From contig NZ_MDDS01000086.1 of the NCBI RefSeq assembly GCF_001721295.1, positions 1 to 64,000 on the forward strand: a DNA stretch of 64,000 nucleotides, written 5' to 3'. Under the pieces are notes generated by a model. That model had not been told where the DNA came from and searched no databases. It worked only from the letters and a program-made list of their open reading frames with translations. Position 1 is the first letter of the stretch; every line of letters starts with the position of its first letter. Source of the DNA: Sphingomonas turrisvirgatae (GTDB lineage: Bacteria; Pseudomonadota; Alphaproteobacteria; Sphingomonadales; Sphingomonadaceae). Both the position numbers and the translations under genes were made by a program. Positions 1-8,656 of the stretch are shown one piece after another.

Positions 1-195
1 GGGCGGCGGTGCCGCCTCTTCCGCCGCGGGCGCGCCCTGCGGACCCAGCACGCGGCGGCGCTTTACTTCGACCACGACGGTGTTCGAGCGCCCGTGGCTG
101 AAGCTTTGCTTCACCTTGCCGGTCTCGACCGTGCGCTTCAGCCCCAGCGGCTGGCGCATTCCGAGTTTCGGCTTTTCGTTTTCGGTATCGCTCAA
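1..195 (-). CDS. infB: Translation initiation factor IF-2, N-terminal part (cut by window edge)
   Basis: IF-2 is the GTPase that places initiator tRNA on the 30S subunit and promotes subunit joining. Only about 65 N-terminal residues are in the window; the G domain lies beyond position 1. The protein begins MSDTENEKPKLGMRQPLGLK and continues with a VKQSFSHGR..VVVEVKRRRV stretch typical of alphaproteobacterial IF-2 N-termini, then an Ala/Pro/Glu-rich linker. The start is read as TTG at 195, after GGGA; an ATG at 159 is a later alternative. It is the last visible gene of rimP-nusA-ylxR-infB, 2 nt behind the ylxR stop. Confidence 0.88.
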   Translation of the reverse strand, partial: MSDTENEKPKLGMRQPLGLKRTVETGKVKQSFSHGRSNTVVVEVKRRRVLGPQGAPAAEEAAPPP

Positions 196-197
196 CT

Positions 198-944
198 TTA
201 ATTCCCGTCTGTGCTTCGTTCGTCTTGATCGCCGCCAGCGCCCGATGCGCCTTGCGAGGGCATTTCGCAAGGTTCGGAGGCTGGATCGGGACCGATAAAT
301 TGCAGCCAGCGGGCAAGCGCATCGCTCACCCGGCCAGCTGCCCTGGGGTCTGTCAGGCCGACATGTACCACATTTTCGCGGCCAAGCGCCAAGGACAATA
401 TGGTGCGCGGGACCGGCAATGTGAAGCCCGTCGCCCCGGACCCTTCCCGATCCCGGCCGACGCGCCACGCCTGGTCGAGCTTGCGCGAGCCGTCCGCGCC
501 GGCGTCCGCGGCATGGAGCAGCAGGTGCAGCTTGCCCATCCGGCCGGCCTTTTCGATCCGCTCGCCGCCGATCACGATCGTGCCGGCCTTGGCCTCGAGA
601 CCCAGGCGATCAAGGAACGCGCGCTGCAGCTGCTCGGCAATTCGCGCGCCGAGATCGTCGGGGATGGTGAGGTCGCTCGTCTTGAACGCCCGCGACAACG
701 CGCCGCGCAGCTTTTTGCCTGATTGCTCGAGCTCGGCGCGGTTCACGCCGATCCAGGCGCCGCGCCCCGGCGCCTTGGCGCGGATATCGGGCAGCACTTC
801 GCCGGTCGGCGAAAGGGCGAGCCGGATCAGCCCGTCGCGAGGGGATTCCTCACGCGAGAGAATGCAGGTGCGGACGGCGCCCTTGCCATCCGCACGCTTG
901 CCTTCCGTCAGTTCAGACGCGCGCTCATTGCTCGGAGTCCGCAA
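198..944 (-). CDS. YlxR (DUF448)-L7Ae-like RNA-binding protein
   Basis: A 248-residue predicted RNA-binding protein of the nusA operon. The N-terminal part holds the YlxR signature (RTCILSREESPRDGLIRLAL, then GRGAWIG). The second half (KTSDLTIPDDLGARIAEQ through LGLEAKAGTIVIGG) resembles the L7Ae/L30e fold, followed by a long polar tail. Typical YlxR proteins are about 90 residues, so this is a two-domain form, as in other sphingomonads. The start is taken as TTG at 944 (MRTPSNERAS), which overlaps the nusA end by 20 nt; the ATG at 1112 would lie deep inside nusA. The exact role is not shown by the sequence; a role in RNA binding during ribosome assembly or transcription is inferred. Confidence 0.82.
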   Translation of the reverse strand: MRTPSNERASELTEGKRADGKGAVRTCILSREESPRDGLIRLALSPTGEVLPDIRAKAPGRGAWIGVNRAELEQSGKKLRGALSRAFKTSDLTIPDDLGARIAEQLQRAFLDRLGLEAKAGTIVIGGERIEKAGRMGKLHLLLHAADAGADGSRKLDQAWRVGRDREGSGATGFTLPVPRTILSLALGRENVVHVGLTDPRAAGRVSDALARWLQFIGPDPASEPCEMPSQGASGAGGDQDERSTDGN

Positions 945-2556
945 CAGCGTCCTCCTCGGTTGCCGGTTCGTCCTCGAACCAATGGGCGCGGGCGGCCATG
1001 ATGATCTCGTTACCCTGTTCCTCGGTAAGGCCATATTCGCCCAGCACGCCGCCCTTGTCGGCTTCGCGCACCGGTGCTGCCGGCCCATCGCCGCGGCGAC
1101 GCGGCTCGGCACGCTTCTTGGCGACCAGTTCGTCGGTGGCGAGATCGGCCAGATCGTCGAGCGTCTTGATCCCGGCCTTGCCCAGCGTGACCAGCATCGC
1201 TTCGGTCAGATAGGGCATGGTGGCCAGATCGTCCTCGACGCCGAGCGCGCGGCGCTCCTCGCGGTTCGCTTCCTCGCGACGCTCAAGCGCTTCGGCTGCG
1301 CGGCTCTGCAGCTCCTGCGCCAGATCCTCGTCGAAACCCTCGATCCCGGCCAGCTCGTCGAGCTCGACATAGGCGACTTCCTCGAGCGCGCTGAAGCCTT
1401 CGGCAACCAGCAGCTGGGCCAGCGTCTCGTCCACATCCAGCTCGTTCTGGAACATCTCGCTGTTCGTCACGAACTCCTGCTGACGCTTCTCGCTCGAATC
1501 CGTCTCGGTCAGGATGTCGATCGCCTTGGCCGTCAGCTGGCTGGCGAGGCGGACGTTCTGGCCGCGCCGACCGATCGCGAGGGAAAGCTGATCGTCGGGG
1601 ACGACCACTTCGATGCGATCCTCTTCCTCGTCGATCACGACGCGCGCGACGTTTGCCGGCTGAAGCGCGTTGACGACAAAGGTCGCGGTGTCGGGCGACC
1701 AGGGAATGATGTCGATCTTCTCGCCCTGCATCTCCTGCACCACCGCCTGGACGCGGCTGCCCTTCATGCCGACGCACGCGCCGACCGGGTCGATGCTGCT
1801 GTCGTGGCTGATCACGCCGATCTTGGCGCGCGAGCCCGGGTCGCGGGCGGCGGCCTTGATCTCGATGATGCCGTCATAGATCTCGGGCACTTCCTGCGCG
1901 AACAGCTTCTTCATGAAGTCGGGATGCGCGCGCGAAAGGAAGATCTGCGGGCCGCGCGTCTCGCGCACGACCTTGAGGATCAGCGAGCGGACGCGGTCGC
2001 CGACACGCACGACTTCGCGCGGGATCTGCGCGTCGCGGCGGATCACGCCTTCGGCGCGGCCCAGGTCGACGACGACATGGCCGAACTCCACGCGCTTGAC
2101 GACGCCGGTGATGATCTCGCCCTGGCGGTCCTTGAACTCTTCATACTGGCGCTCGCGCTCGGCATCGCGGACCTTCTGGAAGATCACTTGCTTGGCGGCC
2201 TGCGCGGCAATCCGGCCGAATTCGATCGGGGGCAGCGGATCAACGATATAGTCGCCGACGCTCGCGCCCTTCTGCAGCTTTTCTGCGCCCTTCAAGTCCA
2301 CCTGCTTGAAGAAGTCGTCGACCTGCTCGACCACCTCGACCACGCGCCACAGGCGCAGGTCGCCCGTGTTGGGGTCGAGCTTGGCGCGAATGTCGTTCTC
2401 GGCGCCGTAACGGGCCTTGGCAGCGCGCTGGATCGCGTCTTCCATCGCCTCGATCACGATGGCCTTGTCGATCATCTTCTCGCTGGCGACCGAGTTCGCG
2501 ATCGCGATCAGTTCGGCCCGGTTGGCAGTCACGCCAGAATTTCCTGCAGTGGCCAT
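925..2556 (-). CDS. nusA: Transcription termination/antitermination protein NusA
   Basis: NusA binds RNA polymerase and nascent RNA and modulates pausing, intrinsic termination and antitermination. The 543-residue protein has the expected order: an N-terminal polymerase-binding domain (about 1-135), an S1 domain (GEIITGVVKRVEFGHVVVDL, about 140-205), two KH domains including GACVGMKGSRV and LAIGRRGQNVRLA, and an acidic C-terminal region with helix-hairpin-helix repeats (MPYLTEAMLVTLGKAGIKTL), as in long alphaproteobacterial NusA. The ATG at 2556 follows AGAGG. It starts 2 nt after rimP stops, so the two are translationally linked. Confidence 0.96.
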   Translation of the reverse strand: MATAGNSGVTANRAELIAIANSVASEKMIDKAIVIEAMEDAIQRAAKARYGAENDIRAKLDPNTGDLRLWRVVEVVEQVDDFFKQVDLKGAEKLQKGASVGDYIVDPLPPIEFGRIAAQAAKQVIFQKVRDAERERQYEEFKDRQGEIITGVVKRVEFGHVVVDLGRAEGVIRRDAQIPREVVRVGDRVRSLILKVVRETRGPQIFLSRAHPDFMKKLFAQEVPEIYDGIIEIKAAARDPGSRAKIGVISHDSSIDPVGACVGMKGSRVQAVVQEMQGEKIDIIPWSPDTATFVVNALQPANVARVVIDEEEDRIEVVVPDDQLSLAIGRRGQNVRLASQLTAKAIDILTETDSSEKRQQEFVTNSEMFQNELDVDETLAQLLVAEGFSALEEVAYVELDELAGIEGFDEDLAQELQSRAAEALERREEANREERRALGVEDDLATMPYLTEAMLVTLGKAGIKTLDDLADLATDELVAKKRAEPRRRGDGPAAPVREADKGGVLGEYGLTEEQGNEIIMAARAHWFEDEPATEEDAVADSEQ

Positions 2557-2558
2557 CG

Positions 2559-3101
2559 TCAAACCTCTTCTTCGATAATCTTGTCGGCGCCCTCGGCGGA
2601 AAGTGGCGCGGTTGCGGCAATCAGCCGGTCGGTCATCAGCAGCTTGGCGTCTTCGATACGCTCGAACGCGATGCTGTGGGTGACGCCCTGCTGGTCGGTG
2701 ATGGCGATGGTCTGACCGTCCACGCCGGCGAGATCGCCCTTGAACTGCTTGCGCCCGTCGACCTTCTCGGTGAGCGTGATGCGCGCCTCGTGCCCCGCCC
2801 AGTCCTGGAAATCGGCGAGCCGGGTCAGCGGCCGGTCGATCCCGGGCGAGCTGACCTCGAGCCGATAGGCGTCGGGGATCGGGTCCTTGCCGGCCGCTTC
2901 CAGCTCGTCCAGCCGGTCCGAGATGCGGCGCGACAGGTCGGCGCAATCGTCGATCGTCAGCTGGCGCGTGTCGGGCCGTTCGGCCATCACCTGCAAGGTG
3001 GGGTCCGACGTACCGCCGAACATCTTGACGCGCACCAGCGCCAGCCCGAGCGCCTGCGCCTCCGGCTCGATGATCGCGGTCAATTTGGCGACGTCCGCCA
3101 C
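2559..3101 (-). CDS. rimP: Ribosome maturation factor RimP
   Basis: RimP assists maturation of the 30S subunit. The 180-residue protein has the RimP N-terminal domain (LGLALVRVKMFGG, then the conserved LEVSSPGIDRPLT motif) and the Sm-like C-terminal domain (ARITLTEKVDGRKQFKGDLAGV). The GTG at 3101 (MADVAKLTAIIEP) is preceded by GGAG and matches family length; an in-frame start farther upstream would add a non-conserved extension. It is the first gene of rimP-nusA-ylxR-infB, downstream of a good promoter at 3184-3212. Confidence 0.93.
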   Translation of the reverse strand: MADVAKLTAIIEPEAQALGLALVRVKMFGGTSDPTLQVMAERPDTRQLTIDDCADLSRRISDRLDELEAAGKDPIPDAYRLEVSSPGIDRPLTRLADFQDWAGHEARITLTEKVDGRKQFKGDLAGVDGQTIAITDQQGVTHSIAFERIEDAKLLMTDRLIAATAPLSAEGADKIIEEEV

Positions 3102-3183
3102 GCACAAACTCCAGATACAACTTGTCGCCGCCGAACCCTCTGCGGGCCGGCCTCGGCAAGTTTCCAATGTCGAGAACAGCGCC

Positions 3184-3212
3184 TCTATAGGCATTTGTCC
3201 GGCGCACGGCAA
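3184..3212 (-). promoter_or_regulatory. Candidate sigma70-type promoter of the rimP-nusA-infB operon
   Basis: On the minus strand TTGCCG (3212-3207) is followed after 17 nt by TATAGA (3189-3184). Both boxes are close to consensus and the spacing is ideal. Transcription would begin near 3177, giving a leader of about 75 nt before the rimP GTG. This is a sequence match only. Confidence 0.55.
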
Positions 3213-3308
3213 GGATTTGCGTCATGTGCCGAACCGCGCGATCATGTCGCACGTGCAACATCACGCGGCTCCACGCGTTTGGGGGCCGTCTACTCGCCGG
3301 AGAAGTCC

Positions 3309-4469
3309 ATGCGCCTGCTACCGATCGCCGCCGTTTCGTTGACCCTGATCGCCTGCACGGCGGCCGGGCCGGGCAACAGCCAACAGGCCGCGCCGAGCAC
3401 CGCCGAGAGCACGACCCCTTCCCCCGCAGGTCTGCCGTTCACGGTGACTCCGATCGCCGATTTCGATGCGCCCTGGGCGATGACCTTCCTGCCCGACCGC
3501 CGCATGCTGGTGACCGAGAAGGCCGGCGTGCTGCTGCTGGTCAGCGCCGACGGCAAGACGAGCACGCAGGTGACCGGCATCCCCGCCGTCGACAGTGCAG
3601 GCCAGGGCGGGCTCATGGACGTGGTGCTCGACCCCGGCTTCGCCAGCAACCGGCACGTCTGGTTCAGCTATTCCGAGGCGGCGGCGAACGGCAAGGGTGT
3701 GGTGCTGGCGCGCGGCACGCTCACCGATGGCAAGTCGCCGAGCCTCGCCAACGTGACCACGGTGTTCCGTGCCACGCCCTATGTTGAGGGCAACGGTCAC
3801 TATTCGGGCCGCATTGCGCTCGCGCCGGACGGCAAGCATCTGTTCTTCACCAATGGCGAGCGGCAGAAGTTCGATCCGGCGCAGGACCCCAAGGCGACAC
3901 TGGGCAAGGTCCTGCGCTTCACGCTGGACGGCAACCCCGCCGGCGACCCGGGCCTGACCGCCAAGGGCTTCCACCCCGCAGTGTGGTCCTATGGTCATCG
4001 CAACCTGCTGGGCATCGCGTTCGACGCGGCCGGAAACCTGTGGGAGCAGGAAATGGGTCCGAAGGGCGGGGACGAGGTCAATCTGGTCCTGCCGGGCAAG
4101 AATTACGGCTATCCGCTCGTTTCGGACGGCGATCACTATGACGGCAAGCCGATCCCGCGCCACAGCACGCGCCCCGACCTGGAAGCGCCCAAGGTTTCGT
4201 GGAACCCGGTGATCTCGCCCGGCGGGCTGATCGTCTATTCGGGCAAGCTGTTCCCGCAATGGAAGGGCGACCTGTTCATCGGCGGCCTGTCGAGCCAGGC
4301 GCTGGTGCGAGTCGATGTGAACGGCACCAGTGCGGCCAAGGGCGACCAATGGCCCATGGGTGCGCGCATCCGCGAAGTCGAAGAAGGGCCGGACGGCGCC
4401 CTGTGGCTGCTGGAAGACGGCGGCCGCGGGTCGCAGGGCCGCTTGCTCAAGCTGACGCCGAACCGCTGA
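3309..4469 (+). CDS. PQQ-dependent aldose sugar dehydrogenase family lipoprotein (YliI/Asd type)
   Basis: A 386-residue soluble-glucose-dehydrogenase-like beta-propeller, a family that uses PQQ to oxidise aldoses in the periplasm. It begins with a lipoprotein signal (MRLLPIAAVSLTLIAC; the lipobox cysteine is residue 16). Family motifs include FDAPWAMTFLPDRRMLVTEKAG, GGLMDVVLDPGF, SYGHRNLLGIAFD, EMGPKGGDEVN and ISPGGLIVYSG. The ATG at 3309 has GGAG 5 nt upstream. No PQQ biosynthesis genes are in the window, so whether the cofactor is made or scavenged is unknown. Its last 23 nt overlap the convergent thioesterase at 4447. Confidence 0.87.
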   Translation: MRLLPIAAVSLTLIACTAAGPGNSQQAAPSTAESTTPSPAGLPFTVTPIADFDAPWAMTFLPDRRMLVTEKAGVLLLVSADGKTSTQVTGIPAVDSAGQGGLMDVVLDPGFASNRHVWFSYSEAAANGKGVVLARGTLTDGKSPSLANVTTVFRATPYVEGNGHYSGRIALAPDGKHLFFTNGERQKFDPAQDPKATLGKVLRFTLDGNPAGDPGLTAKGFHPAVWSYGHRNLLGIAFDAAGNLWEQEMGPKGGDEVNLVLPGKNYGYPLVSDGDHYDGKPIPRHSTRPDLEAPKVSWNPVISPGGLIVYSGKLFPQWKGDLFIGGLSSQALVRVDVNGTSAAKGDQWPMGARIREVEEGPDGALWLLEDGGRGSQGRLLKLTPNR

Positions 4470-4842
4470 TCAGGAAGTTCATGCGCGCGCTCGCCACCGG
4501 GCGATCGCGCGCATCCTGCCATGCCGCCGCCTCGACATTGGCGATGCGCGACCCCAGCCGCACCACCCGCCCCTGCGCGAACGTCATGTTGTCGCGCCCG
4601 CCCCGCATGAAATCGACCGTGACGTTGATCGGCTTGTAACCCACATCCTCGCGCCCGGCCGCTTCCAGTTCGACGGCCAGCGCGGCAATCGCCGCCAGTT
4701 CGAGCAGCCCGGCTAGCGCGCCGCCATGCACGAAGCCCGGCCGGCCGAGCACATCCTCGCCAAAGGGCATCGACAGCAACGGCGCGCCCTCGCCCGCCTC
4801 GATCGTGACGCCAAGCACCTTGGCATAAGGCGGCAGGATCAT
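4447..4842 (-). CDS. PaaI-family thioesterase
   Basis: A 131-residue hotdog-fold protein, likely an acyl-CoA thioesterase. The PaaI signature is visible as GRPGFVHGGALAGLLELAA followed by NVTVDFMRGG. The substrate cannot be read from the sequence. The ATG at 4842 overlaps the stop of the upstream hotdog gene by 4 nt, so the pair is translationally coupled. The 3' end overlaps the convergent sugar dehydrogenase gene by 23 nt. Confidence 0.85.
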   Translation of the reverse strand: MILPPYAKVLGVTIEAGEGAPLLSMPFGEDVLGRPGFVHGGALAGLLELAAIAALAVELEAAGREDVGYKPINVTVDFMRGGRDNMTFAQGRVVRLGSRIANVEAAAWQDARDRPVASARMNFLISGSASA

Positions 4843-5279
4843 GCGTCCACCGTTCCGGTCGTCATGAACGTTCCCGCGACGTGCGCGATCGGGTCGTCGG
4901 GGTCGCCATCATGCGCGATGCCGCGCACGAATGCGACGCGCTTTGCCAGCCGATAGCATTCGCCGCGCCCGGTGACCGTCCGGCCCGGGGCTGCCGGACG
5001 CAGATAGTCCACGCGCAGATCGAGCGTCGCGTGCGGCACGAAGGCATCGCGCTTCAGCCAGACGGCAACGCTGGTCGCCATGTCGAGCAGCGCGACGACT
5101 GGCCCGGACGCGAGCACGCCGCGACCGACATCGCCGATCAGATCGGGCGAGAAGGGCAATACGAGTTCGCACCAGTCCGGACCATGAGCGAGATAATCGA
5201 TGCCCAGCCGACCGCCATGTCCGTAGCGGCGCGCCGAGAAAAACATGCGCGGGTGAAATTTGGGCGGTGGGGTGGCCAT
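4839..5279 (-). CDS. PaaI-family thioesterase, second copy
   Basis: A 146-residue hotdog-fold protein paired with the downstream gene. Motifs are GRGVLASGPVVALLDMATSVAVW (the central helix) and ATLDLRVDYLRPAAPGRTVTGRGE. The usual HGG of the family is replaced by ASGP, so its catalytic behaviour may differ from its neighbour. The pair may form a heteromer or act on different acyl-CoAs; this is inference from adjacency. A divergent crotonase lies 131 bp away. Confidence 0.82.
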   Translation of the reverse strand: MATPPPKFHPRMFFSARRYGHGGRLGIDYLAHGPDWCELVLPFSPDLIGDVGRGVLASGPVVALLDMATSVAVWLKRDAFVPHATLDLRVDYLRPAAPGRTVTGRGECYRLAKRVAFVRGIAHDGDPDDPIAHVAGTFMTTGTVDA

Positions 5280-5410
5280 GGCCCTGCCCTATCCAAGGCC
5301 GCGCGCCGAGGCAATTTGTGCCACCCCCTGTCGCAATCGCGCCGCCCGTCAAAGGAGTCGGCGATTGCCGGGCCCTGATCTAGGAAATGGCAAAGACGAG
5401 GGAGCGGATG

Positions 5411-6196
5411 ATGAACGAATCGCGCGTGAGCATGACGATTGCAGACGGGATCGGCGATGTGCGGCTGGCACGCGGCGACAAGATGAACGCGCTCGACTCG
5501 GCGATGTTCGAGGCCATCGCCGATACGATCGATCGGCTGGCCGCGGCACCCGGCCTGCGCGCGGTGGTTGTTTCGGGCGAGGGTCGCGCCTTTTGCGCGG
5601 GACTCGACATGGCGAGCATGGCCGGAGGCGGATCGGGCATGGATCTGAAGGCCCGTTCGCATGGACCCGCCAACCTGTTCCAGCAGGTGGCATGGGGCTG
5701 GCGCACGCTGGCCGTGCCAGTCATTGCCGCGGTGCACGGCGTCGCCTTTGGCGGCGGGTTCCAGATCATGAGCGGCGCGGACATCCGTATCGCGGCCCCG
5801 GCAACGCGCTTTTCGATCATGGAGATGCGCTGGGGCATCGTTCCCGACATGGCGGGCTTTGCGCTGTGGCGCGGACTGGTCCGCGACGACGTGCTGCGCG
5901 AGCTTAGCTATACCGCGCGCGAGTTCGACAGCGAGGAAGCGCTGGCCCACGGCTTTATCACGCGCATCGCCGATCATCCGCTGGAGGCCGCGCTCGAGCT
6001 TGCTCGCACCATCGCCGCGCGTAATCCGCACGCGATTCGCGCGGCCAAGCGGCTCGCCAACGCTGCGGTGGACGGGGACTCGTCCGCGATCCTGGCGGCC
6101 GAGTCCGATGAGCAGGCACGGCTGTTGCGTTCGCCCAATCAGATCGAGGCAGTGATGGCGAACATGCAGAAGCGCGCGCCGGTCTTCACCGACTGA
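5411..6196 (+). CDS. Crotonase/enoyl-CoA hydratase family protein
   Basis: A 261-residue crotonase-fold enzyme, probably acting on an acyl-CoA (hydratase or isomerase). Visible motifs are ARGDKMNALDSAMF, SGEGRAFCAGLDM (oxyanion-hole region), AAVHGVAFGGGFQI and FSIMEMRWGIVPDM. The ATG at 5411 (MNESRVSMTIADG) is chosen because GGGAG lies about 6 nt upstream and homologues start here; in-frame ATGs at 5387 and 5408 are alternatives. It is divergent from the two thioesterases, which suggests a shared acyl-CoA theme but not a proven pathway. Confidence 0.87.
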   Translation: MNESRVSMTIADGIGDVRLARGDKMNALDSAMFEAIADTIDRLAAAPGLRAVVVSGEGRAFCAGLDMASMAGGGSGMDLKARSHGPANLFQQVAWGWRTLAVPVIAAVHGVAFGGGFQIMSGADIRIAAPATRFSIMEMRWGIVPDMAGFALWRGLVRDDVLRELSYTAREFDSEEALAHGFITRIADHPLEAALELARTIAARNPHAIRAAKRLANAAVDGDSSAILAAESDEQARLLRSPNQIEAVMANMQKRAPVFTD

Positions 6197-6219
6197 TACG
6201 CACGCGCTAGAGCGCCGCC

Positions 6220-7122
6220 ATGCTTCGTCTCGGCACCAGGGGTTCCCCGCTCGCACTCGTTCAGGCCAATCTGGTGCGCCACGCGCTGATCGCGGCGCAT
6301 GGCTGGGATGCCGATGAAATCGAAGTGGTACCGATTCGCACGACCGGCGACAGGGTGCAGGATCGGCCGCTCGCCGAGATCGGCGGCAAGGCGCTGTGGA
6401 CCAAGGAGCTGGACCGGGCGCTGCTCGCCGGCGACATCGACCTTGCCGTGCATTCGATGAAGGACGTCGAAACGATCCGGCCCGCCACGATCGCGATCGC
6501 CGCGATGCTGCCGCGCGAGGACGTGCGCGATCGACTGATCGGCGCGCCGGCGATCGCTTCGCTGCCGCAGGGTGCGCGGATCGGCACGAGTTCGCCGCGC
6601 CGCGCCGCGCAGATGCGGCGCATCCGGCAGGACCTCGCCATCGTCGCGCTGCGCGGCAATGTCGATACGCGGATCGCCAAGGTGGCGGCGGGCGAGGCGG
6701 ATGCGACGCTGCTCGCGGCCGCAGGGCTCGAGCGCCTAGGCCGGCCCGAGGTGGGCGCGCCGATCCCGCTCGAAACGATGCTGCCAGCGCCATCGCAGGG
6801 CGCGGTGGGAATCGAAGTGCGCGCCGACGACGCCGCCACACGGGCGCTGGTCGCCGCGATCGGCGATCGTATCACCGAGCGCTGCGTGTTTGCCGAACGC
6901 GCATTGCTCGCCGCGCTGTCCGCCGATTGCCATTCCCCCGTCGCTGCGCTGGCGACGATCGAGGATGGCCGATTGCGCCTGCGCGCCGAGCTGCTGACCC
7001 GCGACGGCAGCGAATCGGTGACCGCGGATCGGGAGCTCGGCGCGCCCGAGGATGCCGCCAAGGTGGCCCGCGAACTGCTCGATGCGGCATCGCCGGCGCT
7101 GCGCGGCCTGTTCGGGCATTGA
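6220..7122 (+). CDS. hemC: Hydroxymethylbilane synthase (porphobilinogen deaminase)
   Basis: It condenses four porphobilinogens into hydroxymethylbilane in tetrapyrrole synthesis. The 300-residue protein shows LGTRGSPLALVQA at the N-terminus, AVHSMKDVE, GTSSPRRAAQ, LRGNVDTRIAK and APSQGAVGIE. SADCHSPV carries Cys237, the attachment site of the dipyrromethane cofactor. The hemD start overlaps its stop by 4 nt, so the next enzyme is translated together with it. Confidence 0.97.
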   Translation: MLRLGTRGSPLALVQANLVRHALIAAHGWDADEIEVVPIRTTGDRVQDRPLAEIGGKALWTKELDRALLAGDIDLAVHSMKDVETIRPATIAIAAMLPREDVRDRLIGAPAIASLPQGARIGTSSPRRAAQMRRIRQDLAIVALRGNVDTRIAKVAAGEADATLLAAAGLERLGRPEVGAPIPLETMLPAPSQGAVGIEVRADDAATRALVAAIGDRITERCVFAERALLAALSADCHSPVAALATIEDGRLRLRAELLTRDGSESVTADRELGAPEDAAKVARELLDAASPALRGLFGH

Positions 7123-7793
7123 TCCGGCCAGTTGCCGTCCTGCGCCCGGAGCCGGGCAACGCCGCGACCGTCGCGCGAGTCCGCGATGCCGGGCTGTCGG
7201 GCATCGCGCTGCCATTGTTCGAGATCGAGCCGGTCGACTGGTCGCCGCCCGCGCCGGACCGCTTCGACGGGCTGTTACTGACCAGCGCGAACGCCTTGCG
7301 CCAAGGTGGCGTCGGGCTCGCTGCGCTTCACGCGCTGCCCGTCCTGGCAGTCGGCGCGGCGACGGCAGCGGCGGCGCGCGACCATGGCTTCGCGGTCGAG
7401 CGGATCGGCGAACGCGACGTGCGCTCGATGCTGGCCGACGTCGCGCCGGTCCGCCGCCTGCTGTGGTTGGCGGGCGAACATCGAACGCGCATCGATCATC
7501 CGTCGATCGCGCAGACGCTTACCCTTTATCGCGCGGCACCGCGCCGCTGCGACCACGCCGCGCTTGCCCCGCTGGCGGGTAGCGTGGCGCTCATCCATTC
7601 CACGCGGGCGGCGCAGCAGCTTTTAACGGCGATCGATGCTGCCGGGATGGCGCGCGGCACCATTCGGCTGGTCGCGATCAGCGACAAGGCTGCGCATGCG
7701 GCCGGGCCGGGCTGGGAAGCGGTGGCGGTGTCGCGCGCGCCGACGGACCCCGCGCTGATCGACGCAGCGCGCGCCCTTGCGATTGACCCCTGA
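7119..7793 (+). CDS. hemD: Uroporphyrinogen-III synthase
   Basis: It cyclises hydroxymethylbilane to uroporphyrinogen III, inverting ring D. The 224-residue protein is poorly conserved, as is normal for HemD, but shows RPVAVLRPEPGNAATVARV at the N-terminus, LLLTSANALRQ, LAVGAATAAAARDHGF and LIHSTRAAQQLL. The TTG at 7119 overlaps the hemC TGA by 4 nt and gives the standard MIRPVAVLRPEPGN beginning. Position directly after hemC strongly supports the call. Confidence 0.9.
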   Translation: MIRPVAVLRPEPGNAATVARVRDAGLSGIALPLFEIEPVDWSPPAPDRFDGLLLTSANALRQGGVGLAALHALPVLAVGAATAAAARDHGFAVERIGERDVRSMLADVAPVRRLLWLAGEHRTRIDHPSIAQTLTLYRAAPRRCDHAALAPLAGSVALIHSTRAAQQLLTAIDAAGMARGTIRLVAISDKAAHAAGPGWEAVAVSRAPTDPALIDAARALAIDP

Positions 7794-7818
7794 CTGCTTC
7801 GGGAGAATAAGCAGCCCT

Positions 7819-8646
7819 ATGACTTCCCAAGCGCCGCTCGCCGCTCCAGCCCGCGGCAACACGCTGCCAGCCTTGTTGATCGCGGGATTGGCCGCGTTCC
7901 TGCTGGGTCTCGCGGTCATGGCCGCGATCTTCCGTTTCAGCGACTGGGGCGCCCCTGCCCCGGCACCGGCTCAGCCGCAACCCGTCGCGCCCGCCACGGC
8001 GGCGCTGCCGACCAGTACCGACGTGGCGACGCTCGCCGCCCGGGAACAAGCGCTGGCAGCACGGCTCGATGCGCTCGACGCACGGCTGCGCGCGACCGAC
8101 AGCGACGCGCGCACGGCCGGTAGCTATGCCGGCCGGGCCGAGGCGATGATGCTGATCTCTGCCGCGCGCCGCGCGATCGAGCGCGGCCAGGCGCTCGGCT
8201 TCGTCGGCCCCGAATTGCGCGCGCGGTTCGGAGCGGCCGAACCGCAGGCGGTCGCCACCGTGCTGCGTGCGGCGGGTGAGCCGGTGACGCTGGAGGATCT
8301 GCGTTTCGCGCTCGACCAGATCGCGCCGCGCCTGTCGACCGCGGCGCCTGGCGGGGGCTGGCTGGATGCGGTGCGCCGCGAGCTTGGCAGCCTCGTCATC
8401 ATCCGCAAGGAAAGCGCGCCTAGTCCGCACCCGCGCGAACGCCTGCAACGCGCCCGCCGGCTGCTTGCACAGGGGCATGTCGAAGCATCTCTTGCCGAGA
8501 TCAACCGCCTGCCCGGCGCGCAGGGCGCGGAAAGCTGGATGGCGGCGGCGAGCCGCTATGTCGAAACCCGCCGGGCGCTCGACACGCTCGAAGCCGCTGC
8601 GATCCAGGGCCGCGCGGCGCCGGGCGAAGCAGCGCCGACGGCCTGA
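7819..8646 (+). CDS. Mitofilin-like (COG4223) membrane protein of the hemCD operon
   Basis: A 275-residue protein with one N-terminal membrane helix (about 17-42, ALLIAGLAAFLLGLAVMAAI), a Pro/Ala-rich linker (about 48-70), a short coiled coil (AAREQALAARLDALDARLRA) and a helical C-terminal domain. This matches the alphaproteobacterial HemX/COG4223 type that follows hemD and is distantly related to mitofilin. Whether it works in heme synthesis or in membrane organisation is not settled by sequence. The ATG at 7819 is preceded by GGGAG at about 13 nt; a TTG at 7777 would overlap hemD. Confidence 0.72.
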   Translation: MTSQAPLAAPARGNTLPALLIAGLAAFLLGLAVMAAIFRFSDWGAPAPAPAQPQPVAPATAALPTSTDVATLAAREQALAARLDALDARLRATDSDARTAGSYAGRAEAMMLISAARRAIERGQALGFVGPELRARFGAAEPQAVATVLRAAGEPVTLEDLRFALDQIAPRLSTAAPGGGWLDAVRRELGSLVIIRKESAPSPHPRERLQRARRLLAQGHVEASLAEINRLPGAQGAESWMAAASRYVETRRALDTLEAAAIQGRAAPGEAAPTA

Positions 8647-8656
8647 ACCACTCGCT

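Noticed and set aside
400..2715. Long open frame on the plus strand opposite nusA
   Set aside because: It mirrors nusA, rimP and ylxR codons in very GC-rich DNA and encodes an Arg/Leu/Asp-rich sequence with no family resemblance.
3245..3260. CACGTG near 3249 as a parS site
   Set aside because: The flanks (CGCACGTGCAAC) lack the GTTTC/GAAAC arms.
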